Positions 45,501 to 53,290 are shown, numbered from the stretch's first letter. The stretch is DNA of 64,000 bases from Diphasiastrum complanatum (GCA_029204225.1 CM055102.1:24955390-25019389), one strand, 5' to 3'. The notes: generated by a model from the sequence alone, not told the origin. A program made the numbers and translations.

Positions 45501-47479
45501 AGTTGGCATATTCAAAAAACTTGGTATGGTGTTGTACTTTTCTGTGATTTTCAGACTTTACTAGTCTTTCCTCTTGCCATTGCCAACGCCTTGTTTGCAA
45601 GGTTTTTCAAAGGGTACGCGTTTTCTAACTTTGTCATATTCTGTTCCCTGGTTTGTGAGTTGAATATTTCTTCTTCATGAGAGTCAGAGCTCATTTCTTT
45701 ATCAAAATTGTGGAGGCTTGGCATTTCAACAATTACCTTTTGCCTGTACTTACTCAAGTGCATGGAATTTTCAAGCATTTAGGTTGTTGAACTTTCTAAA
45801 ACATTTAGGTTCTCTTGTAAGCACAAATTGAATGGCCAATGACTCCTCACACATATGTGAAACACTCTGTGCATTAGAATCTCAAAACCAAAGTATAGGT
45901 TAATCACTTAATCCTGGGAAGAAATTTCTGAGTTTGAAAGTGGGAAGCTATGTTGCATTACCCTTTCAACATTACCTCCCTTATGGTTATCTGTAATGGT
46001 AAGGAACAATCTTGGTTCATTCAATTTCTGTATCACAAGTAGCACCTTCGAATGAATCTTGCTGCTGATCTTTCCCCCTGAAGCTTTGATTCTCACAAGA
46101 TAAACGTCCTACAAAATAGCTTTGAGCATGCCTTCCAGGGCCTCTCCCTTTTAGCAAACCTCTTGCAATCTCACACTTCTTGGGATAGCTTCACAATTCA
46201 TCTACTGTGTTAACCATCACTCCGATCTGAAAAATTCAAGCTTTCTTTTTCCTTGAATACCAACCACCAAGAAGTTGCTACTGTAAAACAGTAAAAAGTT
46301 CATTATTTCCTTTCTACAAAGGTGAAGAAAGTGTTCTCATAGGTTAGTGACCTTCATAACACAACTCTAAAGACTTAAGGAGATTCAGTGCCCATCTCAT
46401 GTATGAAGCAGTCAATGCTCCTTCATTTAAAGGATTGACTCTGGTAACTACAGCCTCCCAAGTCTAGAAACTCCCCACTCAGATCATAGGCTGAGTCTGA
46501 AGACAGATGTAAGTGTACCTGATTCTTTGCTGTTTCTCCCACCTTCAAGTCGTTTATTTATAAATAGATGCAACCCACGTGATCCGGATCACGTTCTGAA
46601 AATTAGGATTAGGGATTTCCGGAAGGCAATTTTTGATTGATTTATTTATTTAAACTTTTTTTTGTTTGCCTTAAATTTTTTAGCAGAAATGTATAAATGG
46701 GTGGAAGTACACCTGTTTATCAGCAGTAAAATGTCAACCAAGTGCATACTGAGGGAAGCCCTTTTGAAATTGTGAGTTATTGCAACTAATTATCACTCTT
46801 AATGCTGGTTGGGTCCCAAACTCATGAATGACGAGAGGATAAGGATGAACTTGTGAAAAACTTAATAACCTACTATACGGATAAACTGTCATTAATTTAG
46901 AAATTATGACATGGATAAATGAGCTGATTTTTTCTCTGAAACTTGGATCTGACATGTGGTTGAAATTCAGCCATACAAACCTGTAAATAATCCTTGACTT
47001 GAGCTCCCAAAACTGTTCGAAGGCCTAGCTTGTTGTGAGTGTCCAAACAAAGATGGCAGTATGCATCCAGATGCTTCCGGCATGATGATTGTTTTTGGAT
47101 GTTACCATGTGTTCTTTTCCAAGAATGGATATTCAGGCAATCTAACTAATAACGTGACAAACTTATTTCATGTTTTGAGCTGCATTTGTACATCTGAGAC
47201 ATGTGTCATTAGAGATACCAAACTTGACATCCTCTGTTTCTTTTTCAGAAGCACACCCATTGACGAGAAATTTCTTCTACAAGGCTACTTGATTTACACA
47301 GGTTCAAAGTGCACTATCATACCCAGCTCAGTGCTGTTCTTCTTACAATCTTTTGGTGTAATAAATTATCAGCCGACTAAACTATGATTCTGGCATTTGC
47401 AGTGATCTTGTATTTTCACTTTGCTGTTAGTGTGATCAAAGAGATTACAGCTACACTAAATATCTACTGCTTCAGGTGA
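16888..47479 (+). CDS. AAPT: Aminoalcoholphosphotransferase (CDP-choline/CDP-ethanolamine:DAG phosphotransferase), multi-exon
   Basis: Last step of the Kennedy pathway: moves phosphocholine or phosphoethanolamine from the CDP-alcohol to diacylglycerol in the ER membrane, giving PC or PE. The start [20 protein letters not shown] matches plant AAPTs. Exons: 16888-17024, 17411-17420, 17662-17712, 18392-18469, 23024-23099, 23250-23272, 23458-23558, 25933-26027, about 27103-27248 (frame break), 40029-40092, 40405-40445, 40689-40773, 45338-45400, 45555-45613, 47249-47301, 47403-47479. All these junctions have GT/AG and agreeing phases except at 27.1-27.3 kb. The catalytic motif D95-x2-DG-x2-AR-x8-G-x3-D-x3-D120 is complete. 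Predicted length is about 387 residues, close to the usual 389. The end is IYCFR then TGA; plant homologues continue a few residues (ITRKEA-like), so a last small exon via GTGAAA at 47476 is possible. Confidence 0.88.
19732..19900 (-). repeat. CT-tailed retroposon 3' end, copy 1 (AAPT intron 4)
   Basis: Read on the minus strand, a block with cttatatgccttttggcatg is followed by acttaataaagcgc, holding an AATAAA signal, and then an uninterrupted (CT)n tail (19732-19784). Similar blocks occur at 20200-20300 and 22727-22860. This is how a retroposed sequence with a microsatellite tail would look. The body shares short blocks (gtaggagc / gtgggagc, aaacaataac) with the 20.2-kb copy. The parent element is unknown to me. 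Confidence 0.5.
20200..20330 (-). repeat. CT-tailed retroposon 3' end, copy 2
   Basis: On the minus strand: agtcctatgtaccttaggg, then ggacattaataaagatc with AATAAA, then a degraded pyrimidine tail (ctttctgtctttctttttctctcttc). Same layout as copies 1 and 3; the tail has decayed, so this is probably the oldest. Confidence 0.45.
22727..22887 (-). repeat. CT-tailed retroposon 3' end, copy 3, with two GA tracts
   Basis: GA runs at 22727-22786 and 22856-22887 flank a 69-bp block. On the minus strand this block reads cttatgtaccttttggtacc, then aaaagacgttaataaaatc (AATAAA), then the CT tail. The two GA runs may come from two nested insertions or from one insertion into an existing GA run. Confidence 0.5.
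23024..23558 (+). CDS. AAPT: AAPT exons 5-7: catalytic CDP-alcohol phosphotransferase motif
   Basis: Exon 5 (23024-23099) carries [17 protein letters not shown] and PLGELFDHG. Exon 6 (23250-23272, 23 nt) carries CDALSCA. Exon 7 (23458-23558) carries [13 protein letters not shown] and [16 protein letters not shown]. The family signature DGxxARx8GxxxDxxxD spans the exon 5/6 junction and its four metal-binding Asp residues (D95, D98, D116, D120) are all present. Introns are 150 and 185 bp. This is the strongest evidence that the gene encodes an active enzyme type. Confidence 0.92.
24332..24374. repeat. Perfect inverted repeat: 20-bp arms, 3-bp loop
   Basis: gttctggaacatactgtacg (24332-24351), spacer ttc, then its exact reverse complement (24355-24374). 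It can form a stable hairpin in DNA or in the intron 7 RNA. No transposon body is visible around it. Confidence 0.95.
25130..25614 (-). pseudogene. Copia integrase fragment (AAPT intron 7)
   Basis: On the minus strand, 25465 down to 25130 reads [20 protein letters not shown], then [31 protein letters not shown] and [11 protein letters not shown]. This is the typical end of the copia integrase core and its C-terminal region (KNRTL..AR..L, TPYE.W.GKKP, FG..CYVHVP). The preceding HNGVA-like part is in another frame (25417-25614). The core DDE residues before this are not visible, and no LTR is found nearby. Antisense to the host gene. Confidence 0.85.
25933..26027 (+). CDS. AAPT: AAPT exon 8
   Basis: [18 protein letters not shown] then [15 protein letters not shown] matches the NGPTEG loop of plant AAPTs. 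The His codon is split from exon 7 (ca|t) and the last Gly codon is split (g|gg) into the next exon at 27103. Acceptor aatag, donor g|gtatgt. Confidence 0.9.
26650..26692. repeat. (CA)n-(GT)n inverted microsatellite
   Basis: cacacacacacacag, agatatttatat, then gtgtgtgtgtgtgtgtgtg: complementary dinucleotide runs that can fold on each other. In AAPT intron 8. Confidence 0.85.
27103..27248 (+). CDS. AAPT: AAPT exon 9 region with an apparent +1 frame break
   Basis: After the acceptor ttctgcag, the frame gives [20 protein letters not shown], aligned to the GAxWWxQ segment of AAPTs with correct phase. The following hydrophobic helix ([17 protein letters not shown]) is seen only in the +1 frame, from about 27172. 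No intron of plausible size (at least 60 nt) fits between. A donor at 27249 (ct|gttgta, weak) would restore phase with exon 10 if one extra base is present upstream. Either a 1-nt insertion or assembly error, or an exon I have misjudged. Confidence 0.55.
27690..28300 (+). pseudogene. Possible decayed C-terminal tail of another hAT-type transposase
   Basis: GC- and G-rich DNA coding, in broken frames, for acidic and Gly/Arg-rich stretches: [19 protein letters not shown] at about 27775-27835, and [19 protein letters not shown] in a 73-codon frame ending [12 protein letters not shown] at 28295. Acidic 'DDELL..G' ends are seen in some plant hAT transposases. It lies just upstream of the hAT cluster. 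Weak evidence; could be simple low-complexity DNA. Confidence 0.3.
28402..28433 (+). repeat. (GA)n microsatellite with G-run
   Basis: A GA run followed by g(9) and gga-rich DNA to about 28458. Confidence 0.9.
28461..28639. mobile_element. GC-rich foldback MITE-like element M1
   Basis: Begins tcaggaatgcgcgtccgcg, has an (AT)n plus poly-T/poly-A core (28518-28576), and ends cgtctgcgtccggggtccgc at about 28632. The two arms carry complementary CGCGTCC/GGACGCG words, so the arms can pair. The same plan is repeated at 38473-38803 and 38818-39022. It has no coding capacity; a 60-codon frame here is only a shadow. Confidence 0.6.
28660..28722. mobile_element. Left end of a second GC-rich foldback element, truncated
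   Basis: cagggatgcgcgttcgggcc at 28660 closely matches the start of the element at 38818 (cagggatgcgcgtccgggcc). After about 60 bp it runs directly into ORF2 sequence of the hAT copy A (gagctgcctcctgg). Its right half is missing or far away. Confidence 0.6.
28722..29085 (-). pseudogene. ORF2 fragment of hAT copy A (charged coiled-coil protein)
   Basis: On the minus strand the frame includes [19 protein letters not shown], then [19 protein letters not shown] and [15 protein letters not shown]. It keeps CAG (Gln) at 28731-28733, where the other two ORF2 copies have TAG, so it probably shows the ancestral reading. The start region (29000-29050) has [11 protein letters not shown]-like sequence. 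It is cut at its C-terminal end by the GC-rich foldback end. Function unknown. Confidence 0.6.
29089..31295 (+). pseudogene. hAT/DUF659-type transposase, copy A, N-terminally truncated
   Basis: Exons by comparison with copy B: to 29265 ([20 protein letters not shown] to LPILQPER|gtaag), about 29377-29722 (ELKFIWETR..., a 1-nt deletion near 29415, end TAG instead of CAG at 29720), 29815-29972 (the hAT dimerisation part: [20 protein letters not shown] and VSQLERLVF), and 30075-31295 ([16 protein letters not shown], then an acidic and Pro/Ala-rich tail). The N-terminal DNA-binding and first catalytic parts are absent. The tail ends early (RAHMSLCT..*) because the AT-hook-coding part is deleted relative to copy B. 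Its Gln at 29229-29231 is TAG in copy B. Confidence 0.75.
31640..32045 (-). CDS. ORF2 of hAT copy A (charged coiled-coil protein, unknown function)
   Basis: On the minus strand from ATG at 32044: [20 protein letters not shown], then [20 protein letters not shown] (strongly helical, heptad-like), a Pro-rich linker ([17 protein letters not shown]) and [20 protein letters not shown]. The 106-codon frame stops at TAG (31724-31726). Beyond it the frame continues about 30 codons, rich in Glu and Asn, to a TGA near 31642. It converges with the transposase gene. I recognise no family; a partner or DNA-binding accessory protein is only a guess. Confidence 0.5.
32200..32420 (-). repeat. Subterminal tandem repeats, copy A (~85-bp unit, two copies)
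   Basis: The words ctgtac, ccatgtgatgct, ccctgtgttggtctcccattgg and gtctgct recur at a spacing of about 90 bp. Equivalent repeats exist in copy B (38010-38250). hAT transposases in general bind subterminal repeats, so this is a plausible binding array. It is also upstream of ORF2. Confidence 0.6.
32640..32694. repeat. TA-rich junction between hAT copies A and B
   Basis: Copy A ends ggtaccacgaggtactatga. Next come tatatacatatac-type repeats, and copy B starts with tcataggtaccgcggtacca at 32694. The two element ends face one another across a TA-rich target. Confidence 0.65.
33009..36897 (+). pseudogene. hAT/DUF659-type transposase, copy B, with AT-hook tail
   Basis: First in-frame ATG at 33099. 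A Pro-rich N-terminus is followed by a DUF659-like core: [20 protein letters not shown], then (after a 1-nt loss near 33760) [28 protein letters not shown], and [17 protein letters not shown]. Exons: to 34449, 34564-34908, 34988-35149 (dimerisation region) and 35252-36897. The last exon codes an acidic, then Pro/Ala-rich tail with [16 protein letters not shown] and [10 protein letters not shown] (AT-hooks). Lesions: the shift at 33760, TAG at 34415, a missing G at the exon 2 acceptor, a GA slip near 35375, and TAGs at 35722 and 36694. After the last TAG the frame stays open to TGA 36895-36897. Confidence 0.8.
36898..37389. other. Convergent 3' regions of transposase and ORF2
   Basis: No coding frame. 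It contains two copies of a ccacatacggctgg-like word (about 37273 and 37360), also present at 31600 in copy A, probably part of the 3' untranslated ends. Confidence 0.45.
37390..37741 (-). CDS. ORF2 of hAT copy B (charged coiled-coil protein, unknown function)
   Basis: On the minus strand from ATG 37741: [37 protein letters not shown], a shorter Pro linker ([16 protein letters not shown]), then [20 protein letters not shown] and a basic [10 protein letters not shown], then TAG (37484-37486). The frame runs on about 30 Glu-rich codons to a TGA near 37402. Compared with copy A it lacks the [11 protein letters not shown] start. Substitutions between the copies keep the charge pattern, which suggests past protein-level constraint. 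No family recognised. Confidence 0.5.
37745..38262 (-). repeat. Low-complexity and subterminal tandem repeats, copy B
   Basis: 37750-37950 is made of ctctcacagcctctcac-like words. 38010-38250 holds about three copies of an 84-85-bp unit (tgtacctgccccatgt..., cccccacatgctgcactccg, attgggtccatggtctgctc). It lies between ORF2 and the right end of the element. It may hold the ORF2 promoter and transposase binding sites. Confidence 0.7.
38390..38463. repeat. Right inverted end of hAT copy B
   Basis: ggcaccataaccgcggtacc, ccattatggtaccgcggtac and cataatggcggtaccacgtg followed by ccactatgatc. Pairs with the left end at 32694-32735. Confidence 0.65.
38473..38803. mobile_element. GC-rich foldback MITE-like element M3
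   Basis: Left arm caggcatgagggttcgggcc..., core with poly-T/poly-A runs (38558-38710), right arm ...gcgtccgggtcccgctccctt. GATCTATA precedes it (38461-38468) and follows it (38804-38811), an 8-bp direct repeat as expected of hAT-family insertion. It seems to contain a second, internal arm pair (38610-38645), so it may itself be nested. Confidence 0.6.
38818..39022. mobile_element. GC-rich foldback MITE-like element M4
   Basis: Left arm cagggatgcgcgtccgggcc, T/A-rich core (38900-38940), right arm gcgtccggggtccgctacctta. GATCTATA follows at 39023-39030 and precedes it at 38804-38811. Closely related to M1 and M3. Non-coding. Confidence 0.65.
39531..39586 (+). repeat. (CT)n microsatellite
   Basis: An uninterrupted CT run of about 56 bp in the large AAPT intron, downstream of the hAT cluster. 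Confidence 0.97.
40029..40773 (+). CDS. AAPT: AAPT exons 10-12
   Basis: 40029-40092 encodes [21 protein letters not shown] (acceptor gtgcag, donor gtaaga), matching the NVYKVV..GSM..ALAM stretch of the family. 40405-40445 (41 nt) encodes [14 protein letters not shown], with Trp split tg|g. 40689-40773 encodes [15 protein letters not shown] and [13 protein letters not shown], matching LSP.D...YPHLV..GTG.AFG. Introns are 312 and 243 bp. The intron before this block is about 12.8 kb and holds the hAT cluster. Confidence 0.88.
42248..42440 (+). repeat. ~98-bp tandem duplication in AAPT intron 12
   Basis: gcaggaaagctgcaccaaca followed by aggcgtagagag starts at 42248 and again at 42346, with related downstream sequence (gatgattcca / gacgattcca; gctgcagaa / gccgcagaa). 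Confidence 0.85.
42496..42601 (+). pseudogene. Captured fragment of an NDB-type alternative NAD(P)H dehydrogenase
   Basis: One frame reads [20 protein letters not shown] then [11 protein letters not shown]. Plant external type II NAD(P)H dehydrogenases (NDB) carry [17 protein letters not shown] at their second dinucleotide-binding Rossmann motif. The middle Gly of GGG is Asp here. Only about 35 codons are present, with no flanking exons of the gene, so it is a gene fragment carried into the intron, probably by a transposon or a filler insertion. Confidence 0.75.
42602..45337. other. Rest of AAPT intron 12, no gene recognised
   Basis: I see short frames and some retroelement-like texture (44330-44760) but no domain I can name. 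A run of gggaaatg words is at 42785-43150. Confidence 0.4.
45338..47479 (+). CDS. AAPT: AAPT exons 13-16 and probable stop
   Basis: 45338-45400 encodes [21 protein letters not shown] (family: GRMILAHLCDEPKGL). 45555-45613 encodes [19 protein letters not shown]. 47249-47301 encodes [17 protein letters not shown]. 47403-47476 encodes [16 protein letters not shown] and then ATLNIYCFR (family: LYLHFATSVIHEIT.ALGIYCFR). TGA follows at 47477-47479. Intron lengths are 154, 1635 and 101 bp. All phases agree. Confidence 0.88.
46577..46594. repeat. Perfect 18-bp palindrome
   Basis: ACGTGATCCGGATCACGT equals its own reverse complement. It contains an ACGTG core on each strand, the core of G-box/ABRE-like sites. 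It is in an AAPT intron, so a role is speculative. Confidence 0.9.
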
Positions 47480-48270
47480 AAAAGTTTCCTCAAAAGTTAG
47501 CTGGTTTGAGATGCCATTGTTTATGTCTGTGTTTTGGAATATTTGTGTTCTGAAATATGATTCCTTGAGCTTTGCAGAATTGGCAGGAGGAAGGTTAGAA
47601 GCAAAAACAAACGATTTTAGCTGACTCAAGCAGTTTTTTAGCAATTCTGGGTAAAATGAAGATAATCAATGCAGAAGTTTCTATATTTAAATCCTGTTTT
47701 AGATAACCTCTTTCATATTTAAGGGTCCAAGTGCAGTGCCAGCTTCCACAAATTGCACGCTTTTGAAGGTGATTGGGCTTTATAAGTCTTTGAAAGTGTA
47801 GAACGAGTAGCTATTCCGTATACCCTTATGTGATAGAGCACACATGACACGTGCTAGTTTTTGCAATACTGGAGCCTTTTATATTAAATTGCAAAGTATC
47901 TGTTTTCCCTACTTAAGTACTTGAGATCAAGCCTCTTTCCTTCAAACTTTAATAACTTATTATTCTGATACTTAACCAAATCTTTGTAAAGTGCATTGGA
48001 TGGCAATAGCAGTTGCTATCAGGGCAATTATCTATTTTGAATGCAAATGTGGCTTAGGCGACAGGTGCTGCTATAAGGTCATTGCCGACAGATTTTTGGC
48101 ATGTATTTTAAATTCGTAGAGTGAGACCTTGAAAGTCTGTATCTTTGAAACTGAGAAATTTTGTACTCCTAGGCAATCTAAAAAGAAAAGGCAACTCTGA
48201 TATTTCTAACCTTGCCACTGAAGGGTGGGGTCTATATTTCTGTTTTCATGCATTTAGCCTCAAAATACTT
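47480..48270. other. Downstream of AAPT, no gene recognised
   Basis: Probable 3' untranslated region or last intron of AAPT, then ordinary AT-rich DNA. No clear poly(A) signal could be assigned. Confidence 0.4.
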
Positions 48271-48489
48271 CATTTCCTTGATACAAAGTCAAGGGTGATG
48301 GCTAATTGTTTATCTTGACATCCAAAGTTTCTTTGGTCTCAAGTTCGAGCCTCCCCTTGGAAACCAAGAAGCATTTCCTTGATACAAAATGAGGTTGGCT
48401 TTGTTGGTTAGCTTGCCATCCAAAGTTTCTTTGGTCCCAAGTTTGAGCCTCCCCTTGGAAACCAAGAAGCATTTCCTTGATACAAAATC
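48271..48489 (+). repeat. Tandem tRNA-related SINE-like heads between direct repeats
   Basis: Two units of about 100 bp each have an A-box-like patch (atggctaattgttta; gttggctttgttggttagct) and a B-box-like patch (aagttcgagcctcccc; aagtttgagcctcccc), spaced as in tRNA promoters. catttccttgatacaaa occurs before, between and after the units (48271, 48372, 48470). It may be a target duplication, or the unit border after unequal crossing-over. Not a tRNA gene: no acceptor stem or cloverleaf is visible. Confidence 0.5.
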
Positions 48490-48599
48490 AGCATCTGTGA
48501 CTTGCATGAACTCTAAATCTTTCACAACTATCAATACGTCTGTCAGCATAAATGAGTTCGATAAGGAGCCAATTGAAGACATGGGAGGAATGGTATCCA

Positions 48600-51500
48600 C
48601 GTTTTACAGGTCGCAGCAAAGTGTTCAGGTAGTTGTTTTTTGAGATTGCACATTAGACAAACCAGGAACCTGATAAATACACAGAAGCAGAACCACAGAA
48701 GCATTCTTTGTGAATCTTAGAAAGTGTTAAGTTGAGCAATATCTCACTGTCTATTATGAACATCAGAAAAGGAGATGACTTCATCATAAATTTGAGATCT
48801 TTTTAGGAGTTTGACATTTAATGACAAAATATGGCTGGTCAGGAGTTTGTTTATGCACACAAGTAATTTGATGAGAATTTGGAAGTATTGGCCTCCAATA
48901 CGTGCAATCAAAAGGTCATTGATGCTTAGACCTTTACTGGCTGGGATCTAGAAGTGGAGGTTGTGTTTTATATGATTAAAACACTTATATGCAAATGGAC
49001 TGTTCAATGAATTTGACAATGTCTTTTTTGAAATTAATGGACAAGTTTCCAATAGACGTTCATTTACGATCATTCACCGTTAGGCAGACCTTGAGCCAGC
49101 TTTGGACACTGAATTTTTAATTTATTGTGCATTGGGAGTTAACATTATCCTTTTTGTTAGGTTGAAATAGTACTATGATAGGGCCATCATTGATAAAGCC
49201 AAGAGGTAGTGCTTAGACTTAAATCAAGAGGAAAAAGTTGCAAGGTCAAAGTTGAAGAACTTCGTAAGTGGACTTGACTAGGAGATTACATCAAAATCCA
49301 AATAATTTCTACGTGAATAGAATAGAATACTAGAAATTCCAAATCGCTATACTGGTTTGGGAGGATCACTTAACAACATTGTTCATAGCATTTTACCTAC
49401 ATATTTGTGCAACGAAAATAACAATGTAAGTGTTGTACTTGAGATTAATGGTCCCACGAGAAAGATGGCATGTTAGATGGTAGTTGCATTCTCTTTTTCA
49501 ATCACTCTCTCACATTAGAGCTAGTAAAGATCTCTTGTAAAACTTGAGAGGCGGCAATTCTCAACTAATGTAATAGCCAACATAGGTACTCTGACATTTC
49601 AGAAGCATTAATTATTGCAAGCTTATTCTAAAGCCAAACACTTTGTACATGTGCCGACTCTTTGTCCATGGAGGGCACGTAAATGGTACCACTTACATAG
49701 AAAATTATGTTGTAATCTATTGCTTTCAAATAAGCTATTGAATTAAAAAATATTACTAAAAGTATGACCAAGTATTCAAATATATTGACTAATTATGATA
49801 CTTGAAAATTCTAATGCTAGATATAAGAAATTTTTAAATAAACAACCATTTGGATGAGGTATCATAGGTATATTCAATCTTCTATACAATTTCAATGAGT
49901 TGAAACTAGTTGGTCACATCAACATTACCAACTTTCCCATGCTTTATGATACATAGTATAAGTGTAACATTTGGACATCATCATCATCAGGCATGTAAAG
50001 AAAAGGGACTACACCCATCACATTTGTAGCAACATACCATCCACACAAAAAAGAAATCTAGTAAAGCAAAGGCTTCTCTCTTATCTATTCACCAAATTTT
50101 TCTATATACATTGATATAGATTGATAGAAAATTAGATATAACGATATGTACGCCCACACAAAAGTTGTCAGCAATGGATTATTATAATGAGAAGAGAGAT
50201 GGTGGTGGTGGCAATGATGTGGAGAAGAAGACGATTATGTGAGAAATGGTGATGATGTTGAGAGAAGGAAGGCAGTCATGATTATGAAAATGATGGGAGA
50301 TGAAAAAATGGGAGTATGACTATTATGGAAAGAGGTGGAGAAGAAGATCCTAATGGTGATTATGTCGTCAATGAGAGATGAACATGTTTCCCTCATTTCT
50401 ACATTGGTGATGAGTCTAATGAATCTCATCATTGGATATTTTGGGTGTCAAATGAACATCTATTTTTCTTTGTCATGAGAGGATAGAACAATGAATTAAT
50501 GTAATGACATATTGGGAATGATCAACAAAAAAACAATTAAAAAATATGCACATCTACTCATATTGACTATGTAACACCCATGTTTATGAAATATTTATGC
50601 TTCATCTCATGGTTGAGTAGATATAATTTTTTTTTATAAGATATCTCCTTAATGTTGCATATGATCCTCTACGATTGATTTATCATTTCACATCAAATTA
50701 AAAAAAAAGTGATCATTTGACCAAAAGCCAACTCATATATATGTCGATAGTTCTTTTATACTCGAGCTCTCCTTAAGTGGCGTCTCTGGTCTTTACATTG
50801 CTTTCACATTTTTTATGGAAATGCCATTACACCACAATCATATGTGCATCATTTTTTGATGGTGATCATATGTCAAATACTATACTTTTGATATTGCCAC
50901 ATGCAAATTGAGGATTACAAGTCCATTGCGTGTCACTCCAAAACAAAAAAATGTCATTTTGTTATAACCAAGTACATTAAATTGGTCACAAATACATATC
51001 TTCCAATTGCATTCTCTTATGGATTCCCATTTCATGTATGGTATTATTATCTTTCATTGGATGCTTTTTGTGTGTCATGCTACCACTCTATAGTGCATTG
51101 GTTAGCAAATGGATCAATATCATATGACTTGGTCATGATGCCTATGTGTCAACGTTGCTTTCTAGCCAAGGTCCTTTCTTTCTTCTGTTGCACATATAGA
51201 TTTCCAACCACATGTATGGTATAATTATCTTTCATTGGATGCTTTTCGTGTGCCATGCTTCCACTCTATACTGCATTGGTTAGCAAATGGATCTTCAACC
51301 ACACCAAGGTTGGGGATGCAAAACTTCACTCATGTAGACTATCTACAATTGATTCATTTCTTTCATTCAACACTTGTAAATTCAATATGTGAGAATAATA
51401 ATAATGAATGCAATCATTATTATGATATATGATCTTGATGATGATGACATTTAAACAAAAATGATGAGATTTGAATGACAATGAGGATGGATGTTGAGAA

Positions 51501-53000
51501 TTGAAATCAAGAAAAGAAGATAAGTGATGATAATGAGCGAAGATGAATACAATAAATATCATGATGAGTGATGATGTTCATGAAGTGATAATGATCTAGA
51601 AGATTCCTAACCACCATATCTAATATTCCAAAGATCTTAAAATCCATCTAGATTCCCCATACCGTATGGGAACATATCTATTCCACCAAGCACTGGAGAA
51701 CCCATAAATTTTGTTCATGTTGGATTTACAAAATTGTGATTTAACAAGGACCACACATGGCTTACCGTCACAGTATACAACCCCTCTGGTTAGTACCAAG
51801 ATTCCCAAATCCCTCCCATCTGAGAGTTCCAACACTTAGGAATAAGACTCTATCATGTACTAACAGTATGAATGTGATCCATGTGTCAATTCGCACTTCT
51901 CATGTCACAATTTCCATTCAAAATTAGGGTCATACTCATGGTCCTATAGATATTCATATGAATTCAACAACTGGTATTATGCAATTTTTCCACAAGGATT
52001 CCAAAAATCCAAATTACATAATACAAACGCGTTCATTCACCCCAATGCCCATTTCTTCCCCCCTTAGAATTTTTGGTCCCCCAAAAAATTATTCACTTGG
52101 GATACCCATATTCCAAAGTTAAGTGCTTAAATAGCACACAGTACCAGAAAATCAAATTTCCTATTACCGGGTACTGGTCCGGAAAAAACCTACATGAGAA
52201 AATAAATAACTTGTTGTAGGTCCTAGATCCATGAACCTAGGTCATAGACTTACAATTAGGATTTATTAACAAGCAAAAATATTCCCTCAATCATATTCTC
52301 AGTTCAACTAGAGAATCGATAATTTCATCCACAATGTCGACTTAGGTAGATTCCCCAAGAATCACCCCTTTGAATCGACTACGGCTTTTACGAGAGCTAT
52401 TACGGTGCATAGATTCATAGAACTTTGGGTTATTGGCATGCAATAAACATTACCTTTACAAATAGCCATGCATCCAACAAAATGTTTGTTCCACTATCAT
52501 GCACCATCTCCTTTGAACAAAATGTAAAGACTACAAAAATTTCCATGCAACTTAAGGCCTCTCAAACCCTAACAAGGGTTTTCAAAGGAAAGTCATGCTT
52601 AAAGTGTGCAAAAGTGAAAATCTTCCACTACTCATCATGGCTGCAATAGCCACTCATGATGTTCGACCTCATTCCAAAATTGTCCTCTCTGGAAGAATGG
52701 CTCTTTAGAAATCCATCATGCAAACCCTAACCAAGAAAATGGAATTTGGTACATGAGGCCACGCCCCTCTCCACGGCTGCTATAGTAGCAACCAAGATTG
52801 TGCACTATCCTCACAATAATAATTATCCCTGCTTTTATTAATAAATGATGGGAAAACCCATGACCATACAAGAAGATTAAACTATATAAAATGATATCGC
52901 AGAACGACAAAAATGAACTAAGCTAACCAAAAGCTTAGTAAAACTAAAAATAATAAATTAATTACTCAAAACCAACTGCTTGATGTAATCACTAACTAAA
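48600..53000. other. Gene-poor AT-rich DNA
   Basis: No coding domain recognised on either strand. Short frames at 48310-48600 and 50901-51432 have no known motif; the latter overlap a duplication. Confidence 0.45.
51033..51300 (+). repeat. Direct duplication, period ~178 bp
   Basis: catgtatggtat.attatct followed by ttcattggatgctttt, tgccatgct.ccactctata and gcattggttagcaaatggat occurs at about 51033-51115 and 51211-51294. Non-coding or decayed. Confidence 0.75.
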
Positions 53001-53009
53001 ATAGATCCA

Positions 53010-53290
53010 CTGATAGGTAATGCAGGAAGCTTCGAAGCAGCCGCTCCTGCAAATTGAGCTCGTCGAAGAATTGAAAGCGCCTATGAATGTTGTAATGCCA
53101 TAGAAATATACTGACGGCAGAAAGAAACAATGATGGAAGATAAGATAATGCTTTGCCCCTGGCGTTTCACCATAAGCTCTGCACATAAAGACAAGAAATC
53201 GTTAAATTTCTTATGAAGACAACCATAGGTTTCCAAGGCAAAGGGAAGGTGCACGATCATTATAATCCCGCTCCTTTTCTTGAGCTGCGT
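53010..53290 (-). pseudogene. Possible relic of the C-terminal tail of a reverse-transcriptase protein
   Basis: On the minus strand the frame reads HLPFALETYGCLHKKFNDFL, then SLCAE and RQYISMALQHS*ALSILRRA. Proteins of non-LTR or DIRS-like retroelements in lower plants often end with a 'PFA.E..G.L......L..L......R..IS.ALQR..A' pattern, which this resembles from memory. There is one stop and no RT core in view. Low certainty. Confidence 0.3.

Noticed and set aside
48298-48350. tRNA gene
   Set aside because: Only A- and B-box-like patches are present. No acceptor stem, anticodon loop or cloverleaf could be drawn; SINE-like instead.
49000-50500. Host gene in the 49-50.5-kb interval
   Set aside because: Only short frames with stops everywhere. 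I could not support any domain or splice structure.
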